From NCBI GenBank assembly GCA_037903355.1, contig JBAJFE010000026.1, positions 372,001 to 436,000 of the forward strand: 64,000 nucleotides of DNA, given 5' to 3'. The notes beneath the pieces were generated by a model. That model had not been told where the DNA came from. It searched no databases and worked only from the letters and a program-made list of their open reading frames with translations. The stretch comes from Trichuris trichiura. Its lineage: Eukaryota > Nematoda > Enoplea > Trichinellida > Trichuridae. Shown here piece after piece: positions 12,540 through 23,928 of this stretch (position 1 is its first letter; each line of letters starts with the position of its first letter). The position numbers were made by a program, and so were the translations under genes.

Positions 12540-12860
12540 CGGCTTTTTCCCTTTTTTATCTTTGGTGGTATCTGTAATTAAATGAAAGAATTGCTCTACC
12601 AACGAATGGATGAACGTTTACTAAGGAAAACCGTACAGGACCAATACGCTCAACTTTTTATTTCAGAGCTTTTGGTACGCTCTAATTCCGTCGTCAGTGA
12701 GATGGAGAAGAGCTCTTCCCGAGGTCCAAAAACGAGCTCACCTCCATCTCTCTGACTACTGAACTAAAGCGTTCCGAAAGTTCTTGAATAAAGTTGACTG
12801 CATTATTTCTACATATCGTTTCCTAATAATTGCTCATCCATCCGTTGGTAGAGCAGCTGC
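12540..12860 (+). mobile_element. Second foldback element of the same family
   Basis: The left arm, in antisense, carries the hairpin (about 12580-12605) and the motif (12666-12697). The right arm, in sense, carries the motif (12752-12782) and the hairpin GCTC-ATCCATCCGTTGGTA-GAGC (12832-12854). So it is an inverted dimer of the unit. A third, single hairpin copy lies at 17683-17705 (GCCC...GGGC). No coding capacity. Confidence 0.6.
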
Positions 12861-13056
12861 TTCGTTCAATTACAGATACTACCACGGACAATAAACGGGA
12901 AAAGCCGTAAAAGGTGTCCCAAAAGCCATGAAACATTATCCCATTACGAAGCAACTTGTGTTACGAAAAACGAATGCGTTAATGTGAACAAACACTACGG
13001 AACAATAACCATCATATACTGATATATTTTCAAATGGAAAAAACGTTTGTTTATTT

Positions 13057-13308
13057 TTGACAATATTAATTTGGACAGTTTACCCTTTATTTTGCAGAAA
13101 ACTTATTGGAGCTTTAAGTAGCCAATATGCTTCGGATCAGTTTTTAGTCGTTTGCATATATGTCAAAGAAGAATGGAGAATGATCTATGGAGATGAATTA
13201 GCATGCGAAATGTTATTACTAAACTGCATGGTGTATTCAGTGAGCCTAGGAAAAGATGAGGAAGTGGGAGATTTAGGAATTCAAGAATTAAAAATACGCA
13301 AAGGATAA
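13057..13308 (+). CDS. Unrecognised exon-like open frame
   Basis: The frame follows a good acceptor-like sequence (TTTATTTTGCAG ending near 13098) and reads KLIGALSSQYASDQFLVVCI then YVKEEWRMIYGDELACEMLL, with a stop at 13306-13308. The mix of hydrophobic and charged residues looks protein-like and a donor-like GTGTATTC follows LLNCM. I recognise no domain. It has no partner elsewhere in the window. It could be one exon of a lineage-specific gene or chance. Confidence 0.2.
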   Translation: MTILIWTVYPLFCRKLIGALSSQYASDQFLVVCIYVKEEWRMIYGDELACEMLLLNCMVYSVSLGKDEEVGDLGIQELKIRKG

Positions 13309-13309
13309 G

Positions 13310-14169
13310 TAACGTTCTGCAATTCCATGAAAGCAGATGTCCCTTCGTAGCGTTAATACATTTCCCAATACATCACTGGACGACGGCCACCATTGAGAAC
13401 TGTGCTATCATTAGTATTATTTAACGTGTTTCTATTGCTTACGGGTGCAAAGAAACGGTTGTTTAGCGCAGGGATATAGATAGTTATTGATCGATAAATC
13501 GTTTCATTTCATTTGGCTTCTTTGCGGTTTAACATTCAGGTAAAATTGTTGTTTTGGTAGGATCGATGATGAATTCTTATTGGTTCCTTCGGAGCACAAG
13601 TAAAGCTATTGTCATTTGCGGCTTTTTTTGTTGGAACGCATTATTTTCTATCAGTTACCATACTTTTTGAAGTTGGGTAAAAAAAGTTCATTCAATTTGC
13701 ATTTCCATTTTCTCATCGATTCTTGGCATTTATGCTCACGTGTTGAAACAATCACATTAATAACGCCTTTTATTTGTGTTTAAGAGAGGATCAAATTCAG
13801 TTTTAAAAAATATTAAGTTTCATTGTATATGACAATGTTTACTCAAAGTTAAATTTGCCTCAAGGCTTGCGCAGTTGCCCTTCCAATCCGACGTATTAGT
13901 AAAGTAAATAGTTTGTGTAAATAATTCGTTCCGTTTTAGTCAGCCGAGCACTCACACTCGTTGCAAAGCAAACAGTGTAAAGGTTTATCGGTCACGGTCA
14001 AATTTGCATAATAAGCATCGACGTGGGCAGAGCACGGTAAATTTAATTTCATTTTTCGATTTTCTCGTCGACGACATCGGCTGAACTGCGATCGCTCTCC
14101 CTCCTTTTTCGTTCGTCGCAGCTGTGCCTTACACAGTTCCATATTTTGACCCCGCACTTTTTGTTTGCT
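13310..14169. other. AT-rich DNA, nothing assignable
   Basis: No conserved coding segment, RNA gene or transposon end was found on either strand. The last ~230 bp hold a minus-strand open frame (13936-14157) rich in R/K with no recognisable pattern. Confidence 0.3.
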
Positions 14170-15050
14170 ATATTTTTTATCTTTGCGTCGAAGTGTTATT
14201 TACTGAAAAAACTCGTTTGACAAAAGCGAGTTTGCTGCAATCTTTCTCAGAGCTTTCCGGACTCGTCTCATCCTGTCGTCAACGGACCGATAAAAAATCT
14301 GTTTGCCGAAATGAAGAACAGATATTGCTGTTCCTGTAAGTATAAAATAAAAAGTTTTATTATGATAACTTTTTACTCTTTCAGGTTGACAATGTACAAG
14401 CACATCTTGTCATTAGCATATGGTGTCCCCTTTACAACAATGAATTTTGTGCGACAATTATTCCGCATTCAAAGAAAAGCGACAAGGTATTTTAGGTGAT
14501 CAATAGAGCAAAAGAAACTGTACAATTTCAAGAATTTAATCTTATCGTTTTAGTCTTTCGACATGCAGATAAGGACGGCGTTGGCGACTAATGCTGATAA
14601 GGTAATCCCTTTGCAGGAAGTCAAATTTGCAAGATTAGAATTGCATTTTTAGGTTTTTAGAATTGCCAGATGGTTGTGTGGAACAATTTAAAAAGAGACA
14701 AAGTGGACGTCGTTCGACATTGTCGCGTCACTGCTGCATGTATGCATGTTACAGCATGAAGGGAATATCGTAGCAGTCGCATGTTGTTCATATGAAATTA
14801 ATTAATTAATTTAACGTTTATAGTTCGACTTTGAAGAAATTTGGCCCTGTTCTTGAAAAGATAAGTACATTTTGTCCAATCGACTTTTTGTGACAAAAAT
14901 TTCTTTTTCAGGAAAAGCACTCGAATGGACAACTGCTGACTTGCTGACGACGGGACCTGGCCAGTCCTGAAAGCTCTGAAAAACAATGAAAAAAGAATTT
15001 GTTGATTTCGTGAATAACACTTCTACGCATACATTTTGTGTGATTGCGTG
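14170..15050. mobile_element. PLE-derived inverted element with hammerhead-like ends
   Basis: An antisense motif (14250-14282) and a sense motif (14944-14979) face each other about 690 bp apart. Beyond both, the flanks match in inverted orientation (TGAAAGCTCTGAAAAACA / GAAAGCTCTGAGAAAG, then ...AATAACACTTC.ACGCA). This is the same inverted-end arrangement as in the Penelope-like element at 29.4-31.6 kb, but smaller and without reverse transcriptase remains that I can recognise. The interior has splice-like signals (GTAAGT at about 14337, TTTCAG at about 14383) whose flanks are briefly open in frame. Confidence 0.5.
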
Positions 15051-15131
15051 AATAAAATTTTCAACTGGCGCGTATCTTTTCTGTCGCGGTTGCAGTCCAA
15101 CATTTCATAAGGTTTATGGTTCCGTGTTTAG

Positions 15132-15253
15132 GATCCATACCAACAGATGCAAGAAGACAATTCGAGGACGGAAAAGAAACGAGAAGAAACGAACAGGGAC
15201 AACAAGAGGAGCAAGAAAAGAAAGAGAAAAATGGAAAAGTCCGGGATCAACGT
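15132..15253 (+). CDS. Possible exon, very basic segment
   Basis: It lies between an acceptor-like CCGTGTTTAG and a strong donor, CGT|GTAAGT. The frame is open across the whole 122 bp and encodes a glutamine/lysine/arginine-rich stretch including TEKKREETNRDNKRSKKRKR. It could be a nuclear-localisation-like region. No neighbouring exon can be joined with confidence. Confidence 0.25.
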
Positions 15254-15414
15254 GTAAGTATGCAGTAGGCAGGGCGAGGGTAGGCACTATAGGTTCCAGC
15301 ATGCATACGGGGTTCACATCCAATAGGGAATAGTGGGTTTAGATATTGGTTTCCGGAGGGGAGGGCGGGTGAGATACATTCTACTTGAGAATAAGGTGCA
15401 TGGAAAGGATAGCT

Positions 15415-15465
15415 GCCCCCCCGCCCCCCCCAAAAAAAAAAAAAAGGGGGGTGGCGGGGGTGAGG
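15415..15465. repeat. C-run, A14 and G-run low-complexity block
   Basis: A run of mostly C (15415-15430) is followed by 14 A (15432-15445) and then G-rich sequence (15446-15461). The C and G runs are complementary across the A tract, so a hairpin or G-quadruplex is possible. This kind of sequence is also prone to assembly error. Confidence 0.8.
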
Positions 15466-15519
15466 CGCTATCCGTTGAGATTAGTAAACAACGACAATAT
15501 TGCATCATCTGCATGTCAC

Positions 15520-15720
15520 ATGTCACGCTTGTCATTTGTCACATGTGCCGCATGTCACATGTGACAGTCGCATGTCGTGTGTCGTCTGTCGCATGTCGTG
15601 TGTCGTCTGTCGCATGTCGTATGTCGTGAGTCGCATGTCGTGTGTCGTGAGTAGCATGTAGTATGTCGTGAGCAGCATGTCGAGTGCCGTCTGACGCATG
15701 TCGACTGCCGTGCGTCCCCA
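15520..15720. repeat. Short tandem repeat based on CATGTCGTGTGTCG
   Basis: Variants of GCATGTCG, GTGTCGTCTGTCG and GTCACATGTC repeat for about 200 bp with a unit of roughly 7-21 bp. It generates open frames in several phases on both strands, which are by-products of the repeat. Confidence 0.8.
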
Positions 15721-15739
15721 GTGTGAGAAGTAGGAACAG

Positions 15740-16374
15740 TGGACCTGGAAAGCGGACAATAGTCAATGGGCGCTGGACAGTGGACACTGAACTGAGTGCA
15801 AAGACCGCGGCGACGAGCCCCCCATGTAGAAAACAAGGTAGTGGGAATAAGTAGCGGGATGTGGTAGGAAGTGCTGTCCTGTTCCGGTCTGTGTGCGCGA
15901 AAATGACCCTGGAGCTGGACAGCGTAGGGTTATGAAGGGTGACACCTTCCTGACGGGAAAATAGGTAAGGCAGTAAGTGAGTATGCGCGGGAGAGGTTTG
16001 AGCTTGTGGTATCCATCAGTTTTCCCTTCTGAGCTCCCGCTGACCTTCCCATTTGTCGGGTAGGAGAGACAATAATAGTGGGTTTGAGATTGAGAATACT
16101 TGTGTTGTCGTATCGAACTATTATACCGTTGTCGTATTTTCGTTTGCTCCCTTCCGAATTGATTTCCCTCAAAAGTTTCGCTTTTCCCTTTGTTCGAAAG
16201 TGCAATTTGTTACAAATAAAAAATTTGAATTGTTCTATAAAGGTGTGATCTCTCAGCCGGTTGCATATCCGGAAAAAGAGTAAAGGTTGACGGCAAAATG
16301 CACTTACAGCCGGAAAAACCTTGAGCTCTTTACGTTTGATTGTAATGGAAATGAAATTTAATAGTCGCTTTCAG
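15740..16374. other. Unassigned sequence upstream of a possible split gene
   Basis: No domain or transposon ends seen. The last open frame before 16283 (ending GVISQPVAYPEKE) has protein-like composition but no donor site after it. Confidence 0.25.
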
Positions 16375-16821
16375 GTGAACAGCAACCGACATTTTGGAGA
16401 CGTTGGCCTGTCTAGCAATTGTTGTAGACAAGGTAAGTTGAATTTAAAAAATTTCATTTGCAGGTGAAGTGTTTGTTGCTCTCGCATACGCCAGAATAAC
16501 TAAATGGATAGCGAAAAGAAGTCAAAAAGAAACGAATAGGTATGAACGATAAATTTGAAACGTTATTGTTTCAGTTTAGCATTATGAAACGAAAGAATGG
16601 TCACAACATGTTAAAAAGAAATTGCTTCCTCCTAAATGGATTTGGTAAGAAACGTTCATGTTGTGTAGTAAGTGTATTTCAGGATTGGAAACAAATGCAA
16701 ATGGAAAAATGAAGCTCTAAAAGAGGTAAGAAAGAAAAAGCTTTTCGTTTTGAGTAAACTAAAAGTAAACTTTCAGATAATGTTGCCGGAGGGAACTGAA
16801 CTGAACATTTGTAAACAATGA
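16375..16821 (+). CDS. Candidate 3' end of a split gene with tiny introns (unrecognised)
   Basis: Five short segments are bounded by good GT/AG signals: 16375-16432, 16464-16539, 16580-16644, 16683-16725 and 16777-16821. The implied introns are only 31, 40, 38 and 51 bp. Segment 1 joins in phase to segment 2, which reads GEVFVALAYARITKWIAKRS. The last three segments also join in phase to read HYETKEWSQHVKKKLLPPKW, then IWIGNKCKWKNEALKE, then IMLPEGTELNICKQ and a stop. Segment 2 does not join segment 3 in the same frame, so either a site is misread or the gene is broken. I recognise no family. Confidence 0.35.
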
Positions 16822-18246
16822 AAACAGGTCAAATTCGCTGTTCAAACAGAAAGGAAAAGTAATAGAGCCAAAGAGGTCTGTTAGTTTGCATCGAAGAAGC
16901 TACTCGGATGGAATGTAAACAGGAAAATCAGGTCAAATCGTACATTGACCGGGCTAAAGTAAGCGTTTTGCCTTATCTTTGTTACATCAGAGGTCAGATA
17001 ACGGCCGTTAGTAGCTGCTGCTGATTTGCATAATGTTAGGTCGTCTTGAAACTGTGACTAATAATATCATATGGAGAATGGTATATCATTGGTATAATCA
17101 TGATTGTCATAGTCCTTCTACATTGGTAAGTATATAAGTTAATTAGTTCTGTCATGGTGAATAAAAGTTGACAAACTGACGTTTTAGAGTAAGCGAACGG
17201 AAATTGGTGATGGCAAAGGAAGCGATGAGTAAAAAGCTGATAAAATCTGGCATGAATTCAAGGTGTTAGAATTCACCACAATGGACACAAAGAAATGAAT
17301 CAGTTGACGATGATTTGGTAAGTACAATTTGAAAAAGACCGATCGCTAGCTGAGACAAGTTTGGCATTTCTACTGGTCACATATATTGCGTGTGATAAAG
17401 GCATAGTCTGCGGTAAGCTGTCTTTTAAATTGTTACAAAAAAATAGCTTTTGTTGCACGGATAGATGATGAATTATTTTTAGGCGAAAACAACATTGCAG
17501 TTGTTGTAGTGTATTTCACTGTGATACTATTGCATTCTATGTTTTGCATGCTGAATTGGATAATGAAATAAAGAATTTTTGGGAGGTCCTTCGGGTGAAA
17601 TGCCAAAGTAAAACTGACCCAAAGCAGTGTGCATTGTTCTCGATGTCTTGGCAAAGTTTTGTCCCGTTTTGAACTAATAACCGCCCATCCATACGTTGGT
17701 AGGGCATCCAGTTTCAGCCCAAAGTCAGAACCTACAAGAAGAACTACACGACATTCTGTTCCATTGGTAAGAATTGATGTTTGCATGCCGGGAGTGTTAA
17801 TAACATTGAATTCTCACACATGTATTAATTGCATGACAGTGATCTCATATGTCTATTTGTGTTACATCCTCATGTATTACATCATGGCATGATATAGGTT
17901 TGAATGTGTCGCGTTGTGCTCGTATATAATTTCAAATGTATGGGATAGTATTGTTCTCTCGTTTGACCGTTGGATTCTGGTTATGGGCTTGTAGGTTTTC
18001 ATTAGAGAAGGTACGGTGTAAATGTTGCGAAGTTTACGATGGGTAAAATTGTCTGCAATGGTTAACAAATGGTGTTATATGTTCACAAAGACACAATCCA
18101 CAAATCTTTTGTCACGGACGCGATTACAAGGAAAGCAAAGTCGGAAAATGACCGCTCATTTGGCACAATCGGAGCAAAGGTGATGACAAAAAATATGTTA
18201 GCTGTATGCAAACTCGGTTGGCCAATTGTGAGCAGCAGAGATTATT
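16822..18246. other. Mostly unassigned; exon-like patch at about 17190-17273 and a hairpin remnant at 17683
   Basis: Between GTTTTAG (about 17187) and a donor-like AAG|GTGTTAG (about 17273) one frame is open and reads VSERKLVMAKEAMSKKLIKS, which is protein-like but unrecognised. The hairpin word GCCC-ATCCATACGTTGGTA-GGGC at 17683-17705 belongs to the structured repeat family of 12.2-12.9 kb. The open frames at 17433-17892 fall over that repeat and are discounted. Confidence 0.3.
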
Positions 18247-18498
18247 TTGAGAAAGGATAAAAAGTGCAAGGTGTACCGAAAGAAGCAAATGGAAAAGTCA
18301 CGAATTGAAAAGTTAAAAAACAATCTAATGGGAATTGAAGAGCTCAAGCAAGATTACGCAATGCTAGCGGAAGAAAGTAGCAGCGACAAGCACAAGAATG
18401 GAAGGACTACTGTCACAAAGACAACAAAAAAGCCTCAAGATCAACGACAAGCGCAACAGGGCAACATGCGACGGACTGGAAATGTAGAGAGCAGTTGA
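18247..18498 (+). CDS. Lysine/glutamine-rich open frame, unrecognised
   Basis: The frame runs from an acceptor-like CAGAG upstream to a TGA at about 18498 and encodes a strongly charged, probably helical segment (KKCKVYRKKQMEKSRIEKLK, then ELKQDYAMLAEESSSDKHK) ending in a T/K/Q-rich tail. Composition is gene-like and could be the last exon of a gene starting upstream. No homologue comes to mind and no second copy exists in the window. Confidence 0.25.
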   Translation: MRKDKKCKVYRKKQMEKSRIEKLKNNLMGIEELKQDYAMLAEESSSDKHKNGRTTVTKTTKKPQDQRQAQQGNMRRTGNVESS

Positions 18499-18719
18499 AA
18501 AAAAAGAAAGTTTAAAACCACAAGACATCCACACCAATTTTGGCACCTTCTGTCATCCTCGCACTGACCAATGGACCTATGGACTTTCATGAAATATATT
18601 TTGCTCAGAAATGGGGATACTATACCGTACCTTCTCTGATGGAAATGGACCGCATGTTGCCTATTCTTAAAAGTTCCAACACCTGAGATTAGGAGTTGTA
18701 CCACTTGCTTGTAACCCGT

Positions 18720-19680
18720 GGAGCCATACCATTCTTTTGATAACTATATACTTGCATGCGAAGTATGAATGTCGCTCCCATGGGTCTAAAATATCTAATG
18801 GAGTCCTATAACGTACTGCGGTCTACTAGTGGGTATGACTGCTAGACGCATGATTGGAATTGAAGCATACATGTAAGATTGGCATGGAGTATATAACCCC
18901 TGTGCTGATGGATGTTCTGGCACTGGCATGTTGCCTTCACATAGAGGGTATATCTCCTACGAGCGTAAATATTCTTGCATGAAAGGACCATGCTGACAGT
19001 ATGATAATCCAGCGAGAAAATTGTCATAGCTAACATGGTCGTTGCATGAAAAGGAGTCACTGTGCAAGTCCATAAAATCATCTCATGAGGATGTCTCACA
19101 AATAGTAGCATCCAACACATTGCATGCTGGGGATCACTGAAAAGTGCATGTCGAAGTCATTGCATCAGGGGGTACTCTCGAACCGCTTGTCAAAGTCATC
19201 GCATGCGAGAGTGCCCCTGTACATCATGTCAAAATAATCGCATGCGGAGGGTACCCTCAAAACCGCATGTCAGAATCACAGCATGAGGGGATATCCTCAA
19301 AATTGCATGTCAAAATCATCGCATGCGGAGGGTATCCTCAAAATTGCATGTCAAAATCATCGCATGTGGGGGGTACCCTCAAAATTGCATGTCAAAATCA
19401 TCGCATGCGGAGGGTACCCTCAAAATTGCATGTCAAAGTCATCGCATGCGGGGGGTACCCTCAAAATTGCATGTCAAAATCACCGCATGCGGAGGGTACC
19501 CTCAAAATTGCATCTCAAAATCATCGCATGGGGGAAATACTCTAATCTGCATGTCAAAATCACTGCATAAGGGGAGTACCCCCAAAAATGCATGTCAAAA
19601 TCAATGCATGACGGGGTACTCCCAAAATTTGCATGTCAGAATGATCGCATGAGGGGATATGACTCATCCATCCATCTCAG
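18720..19680. repeat. 41-bp minisatellite (regular core 19190-19660, degenerate before)
   Basis: The unit is 41 bp: GCATGCGGAGGGTACCCTCA followed by AAATTGCATGTCAAAATCATC. About twelve copies follow one another from 19190 to 19660, the middle ones nearly identical. Looser copies with GCATG words extend left to about 18720. Each unit holds two palindromes, GCATGC and GGTACC. Because 41 is not a multiple of 3, three units make a 41-residue protein repeat that is open in all three plus frames; I treat those frames as by-products. Confidence 0.85.
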
Positions 19681-21778
19681 AAATAACCGCATGAGAGGCT
19701 GTCACTCGAAATGTCACTCGAAACGTGGTAATGGGGAAGGAACCACGTGATCAAAAAAATCACACCAGGGGGAAGAAGGTTGCTCAAAAAAACCACTAAG
19801 TAAACAAAGACTTAAAAACGCGCCGGATGCCGGCATAATACACTCGAATACAGGAGCGGATTCCCGATCCGTGCTAATACCAGGAATCGGATCCACCAAT
19901 CGGACCGAAAGAACCTGGCCGAAGACAACCCCCCTCCCAGAAAATGAACCAGGAGAGAGAGAGAGACAGAGAATGAAAGACTGAGTGAAAAGAACTGAAC
20001 ATGATGAGAGAAACATCTCATCTGCTCAGAGGAGAGAAGATATGAGAGGAGACAAAATGAGAGAATGATGATCACGAGACGCGATCAGCGGAGCGCGATC
20101 CATAAGATGATTCCAGACCATGTCTTCGAACAGGAGACGATGCTGAAGACCGAAGTATGACAAAAAATTCGCGATGTGAAAAGATCACATCATAAAACAG
20201 AGAGATTCATACCCAACACCAGGATATGATCTGCTCCGTCAGAGAAGATGAAGGAATGAAATGAGTTGCTGAGAAAAATCTCAGCGATGATATGCGCTGA
20301 AGTTGAAGACCAATCCATTTCTTCTCCACAGAAGTGTCTTCGTCTTTGAAATGCGCTTAGGAAACAGACGGCCATCGGTCGACTCTAAAAAATTTCGTTG
20401 CCACTTCACGTCAGCAGAAGACAGACAATACCAAACGAGCCAGTCCTCTCTGCCACAGGCATGATAATATTTGGTCGTTTGACATTTTGACGGATTGATC
20501 AGACGGACAAACAGCGACCCAAAATATCAAAGTCTTTTTTTCCAGCGTTTTCTTTTTTCGTCCTAAAATATTGCAAAAATCAACATAAGCAAAACCGACA
20601 AATTTCTTACTTTAAAAAATAGTGTGAATGAACTGTCGAGCATCCTTTCCTCGTCCGCCGTTTTGAGCAGTCGTCGTTTCCTTTTGTTTCGTCCTCTTTT
20701 TTGGTAGATTAGACGATTGGCTGTCCCGAAAATTTTTTCTGCTCCATCTTCGCGAATTTCGAATGGTCCTCTCGCTTTGAAATTGTCGTCCCGTTTTAAA
20801 CTGTCGTCCTTCGCTTTCTCTCGTCCTCTTCTTTGCTCGATTTTACGATCCGCTGCTTGAACAATTTTCTATGCCCGATCTTTTTCACGAATTTCGAATG
20901 CTCATTTCCTTTCAAGTCGTCAACAGCGAGTCTCTAAAAGTTGAAAAAAATGAAAGATGTTTAAGACTAAAATACTCACCATCTTTCATTGCAACATTGA
21001 ACTGGTTTGTGCATCATCTTTTCAAGAATTCTTCATTTCTGTCGATCATTTCCATATGGCACCGTCATTCTGTCGTCCTGTCCAGCGATTCTTCTTTTCC
21101 AAATGAATCCTCCAACCGGCAGCATTTCCCACTGGAATAAACGAGCAGCGATCAGCAGTAGTCGCATAGGAGCAACTGCTCTGCGAGTCGGTACGAGCGA
21201 ACACTGATTTTGAGCGTCTGGGTCTCGGCCACAATACTTTAGTGGTATGCAAATCACTGATTGACCTGATAAAAGGTCGTTTGAGTAACCCACTTACTAT
21301 TGACACATTGCTTGTAAGTATAGAATTTTATCGTTTCAGCGTATAAGAGGTTAAGCTACATCTTACAAGTGCAAACATTACCACTGACTACTATACGATT
21401 AAAGCAAACAAATGCTCAAACAATTTCTTCCCTCTGGCTGATATAATGAACTGATAACCTATTTCGTTGACCTTGAAGAACGATCGTATTTACTCAGTTA
21501 GAATGATATTTACTCTGATTGTATAAACATTGGGAGCAAAGAACGTTTTGAAATATGATTATTCCTTTAAAAAGATATGATTTTAACGAATTCATAAATG
21601 CTTAGTCTGATAACGTTCACTTAAAAGTTGCCTAATTTCTTCAGTAAGCGATAGGAAAAGGAAAAGAAGAATAAGTTTATCGAGAAAAAGAAAAAATAAT
21701 ACTCTTTTCCGTCAATTAGAATCTACGGTATTTCAAATTTACTCTAAAAAAGTGTGATGAACAGAGAGACTGACTGCA
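19681..21778. other. 2.1 kb without a supported gene
   Basis: The stretch includes a GA-rich run (about 19950-20060), several repeats of a TCGTCC-type word at 20540-20840, and short open frames with no domain pattern. No tRNA-like or transposon-end structure was recognised. Confidence 0.3.
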
Positions 21779-23518
21779 GTGCATACAGCATTTTACAACC
21801 TTAAAATCCATGGCAACTGATAAAAGAACTGAAAGAGGCTTTGTTCTTAAAACAAATTTACTTTTTGACGTTCCGTCTTTAATGGGGAACTAAATTACTG
21901 GTTTTCACGGGTGTATCCGTTTTCATGTTGGGTATACGTCACTTATTATCCTTAGGAATTTGAATGACAAAGTTGCGGTAGATTTCGTGAACGGTCGGTT
22001 TCATGGGCAACTAACAATCGTCATCGAAAAAGAAAAACAAATTTAGGCTGGTTTTTCCGTACAAACTACATTACACATGAAACACTTCCAAATAACTCCA
22101 TTATTGTACTATACAAAAAGATACGACGTATTGCTTTCTCATCTTTTCTTACCAAGTAGAGCTTTCAGGGCGGATTGTTGCTCGCCATCAACGCTGATTC
22201 AAAGGACCTTCGACAGGGTGCGATAAACCTTAAATATCAACTTAATAAGAAAATATTAGTAACAATAATTACATGTCTAAATATAAGTTGTGCTTTTACA
22301 AAAACGTTATATTCACAGCTATCCATTGTAGGTGAGACTTAACTGGTGAAAGTTTGTTGAAATGTCAATTATTTTCCAGTTTCTGATTTGGCCATCGTTG
22401 AAACTCTGTTTAAACCCGCTGAAGTTTGTATGTAGTGTGATATGCTCTATGTTGGCACAAAATTGTCTTCGATAATTTTTTGTTCCTTCTTTCTCTTTCC
22501 CTTCGTTCGCATTTTTCTACCTTATTCCTTTCCTTCTTCAATAGTCCTTCGTCGTTTCTTTTCTTCTTTCTCATCTTTCTCATGGTGTTTTCTATGCTTC
22601 CTTTCCGTCTTTCATATCATCCGGGTTTCTACGGCTTTCTTTTTCCATCGCTTTATTCTTGTCCACTTGCCACTATGAATTGTATTCATTTGCGTTTCGT
22701 TCATTATTCTTTTGTTCTTTCTTTACCTCAATTTTACTGTATTCTTAAAGTTTCGAGCAAACAGCACAGTTGTTCGCTTTATCTGTTTGCTTCTCTACTC
22801 ATACCTTTTATACACCGCCAACTTCAACCTGTTTAAAGAGAGCTTAAACGATGAGCACTTTTGAAACTGGAAAACAATTCGCAATACCCACTTTTCTGAA
22901 AACATTTACTTTAAATCTAAAACTGAAAGAAATCTATCATTCTCTTCTATAATTAATTCACGTCATGCCGTTTACGTGCGTTACTTTTCACGTTTAACTG
23001 CAAATACATAAAAGTATCCCGACGATGACAAAATAAACTTTCAAGTCAGACTGACTCGCTTTCTTTTCACGCAATTCTCACATTCAGCTGCAGTCAACAT
23101 ACACCTTTCCTAGTTAAGCTAAACACCTTTTTTTCCAAATGAAACAAATTTACGCACAGTTAAAATATGACGTCTCAGTTTGACGTGCCTTCTTTTGACG
23201 CAAAAGTGAAAAGACGTTACGTGTCTGTTTGGCGCGTCTTTTTGTGACGCGAAACGGTTTCATGCGGCTTCCGGTAGCCCCCTCGCAGACAAAAAAACTT
23301 GTCCACGCGCTCCGGAGGCCTCATCAGTATTTTTGAAATTAGTGGTACCTGCTTTTCCTTTAACTACTGTACCATTAATCCAAAAACTAGCATTTTATCA
23401 TATTTCCAGCTGTCCTTTGCTCGCACAAGCACTGAAAAATCGGAATGGCACTAACCGTAAGTATAGGGGCACTATATTAGCCAGTTAAAAGTTCCTGTAT
23501 GCGCCCCTCCGACTATAC
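21779..23518. repeat. Dispersed 1.8-kb repeat, copy 2
   Basis: Same-orientation partner of 393-2226, ending with a single unit of the satellite seen at 2.03-4.56 kb. Differences from copy 1 are scattered substitutions plus small deletions (for example near 22320 and 22480). Confidence 0.75.
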
Positions 23519-23928
23519 TATGCTCCTCTGACTATGAAAGCTCGTGCATCCGTTTAAGTTTCATATTTCCATATTTAACCATGAAATCACTGCCATCTTT
23601 TCCAATGGCTCCTACAACGATGAGCGCTCACCATTGAAAAGAAGCACCGCCCAACAGTAATCAGACAGAAGCGTGTCACTTCTGGTTCGTCAACAGGGAA
23701 ATTGTCAAAGCACAGGTCTGTTCCTTGACATCTTTTACTGACGACGGAACCAGAAATACCCTAAAAGATACGACATATCTTTTCTGAGATATCCATCGAC
23801 AAATTCACCGCGGGCTACGGCATAACAAGGTTGCAAGACGCTATACAAATTCGTAATAAACGGCAAATTCGAAAATTATAAAGCATTGACCTTTATCAGA
23901 GAAGAGTTGCTCCCATAGAAATAAAATA
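23519..23928. other. Short unassigned spacer with a hammerhead-like remnant
   Basis: It contains a sense CTGACGACGGAACCAGAAAT at 23738-23757, a shortened version of the motif, and nothing else that I can name. It ends at the TA dinucleotide that starts the Tigger-like remnant. Confidence 0.35.

Noticed and set aside
15532..15836. Long minus-strand frames rich in H, R, T and D
   Set aside because: They are read-through of the CATGTCG short tandem repeat.
17433..17786. 117-codon minus-strand frame
   Set aside because: It overlaps the structured-RNA repeat word at 17683 and has no domain pattern.
19144..19652. Repetitive proteins of 95-133 residues, and possible CRISPR-like spacing
   Set aside because: The 41-bp units are contiguous with no unique spacers, so it is a minisatellite; the frames follow from the repeat.
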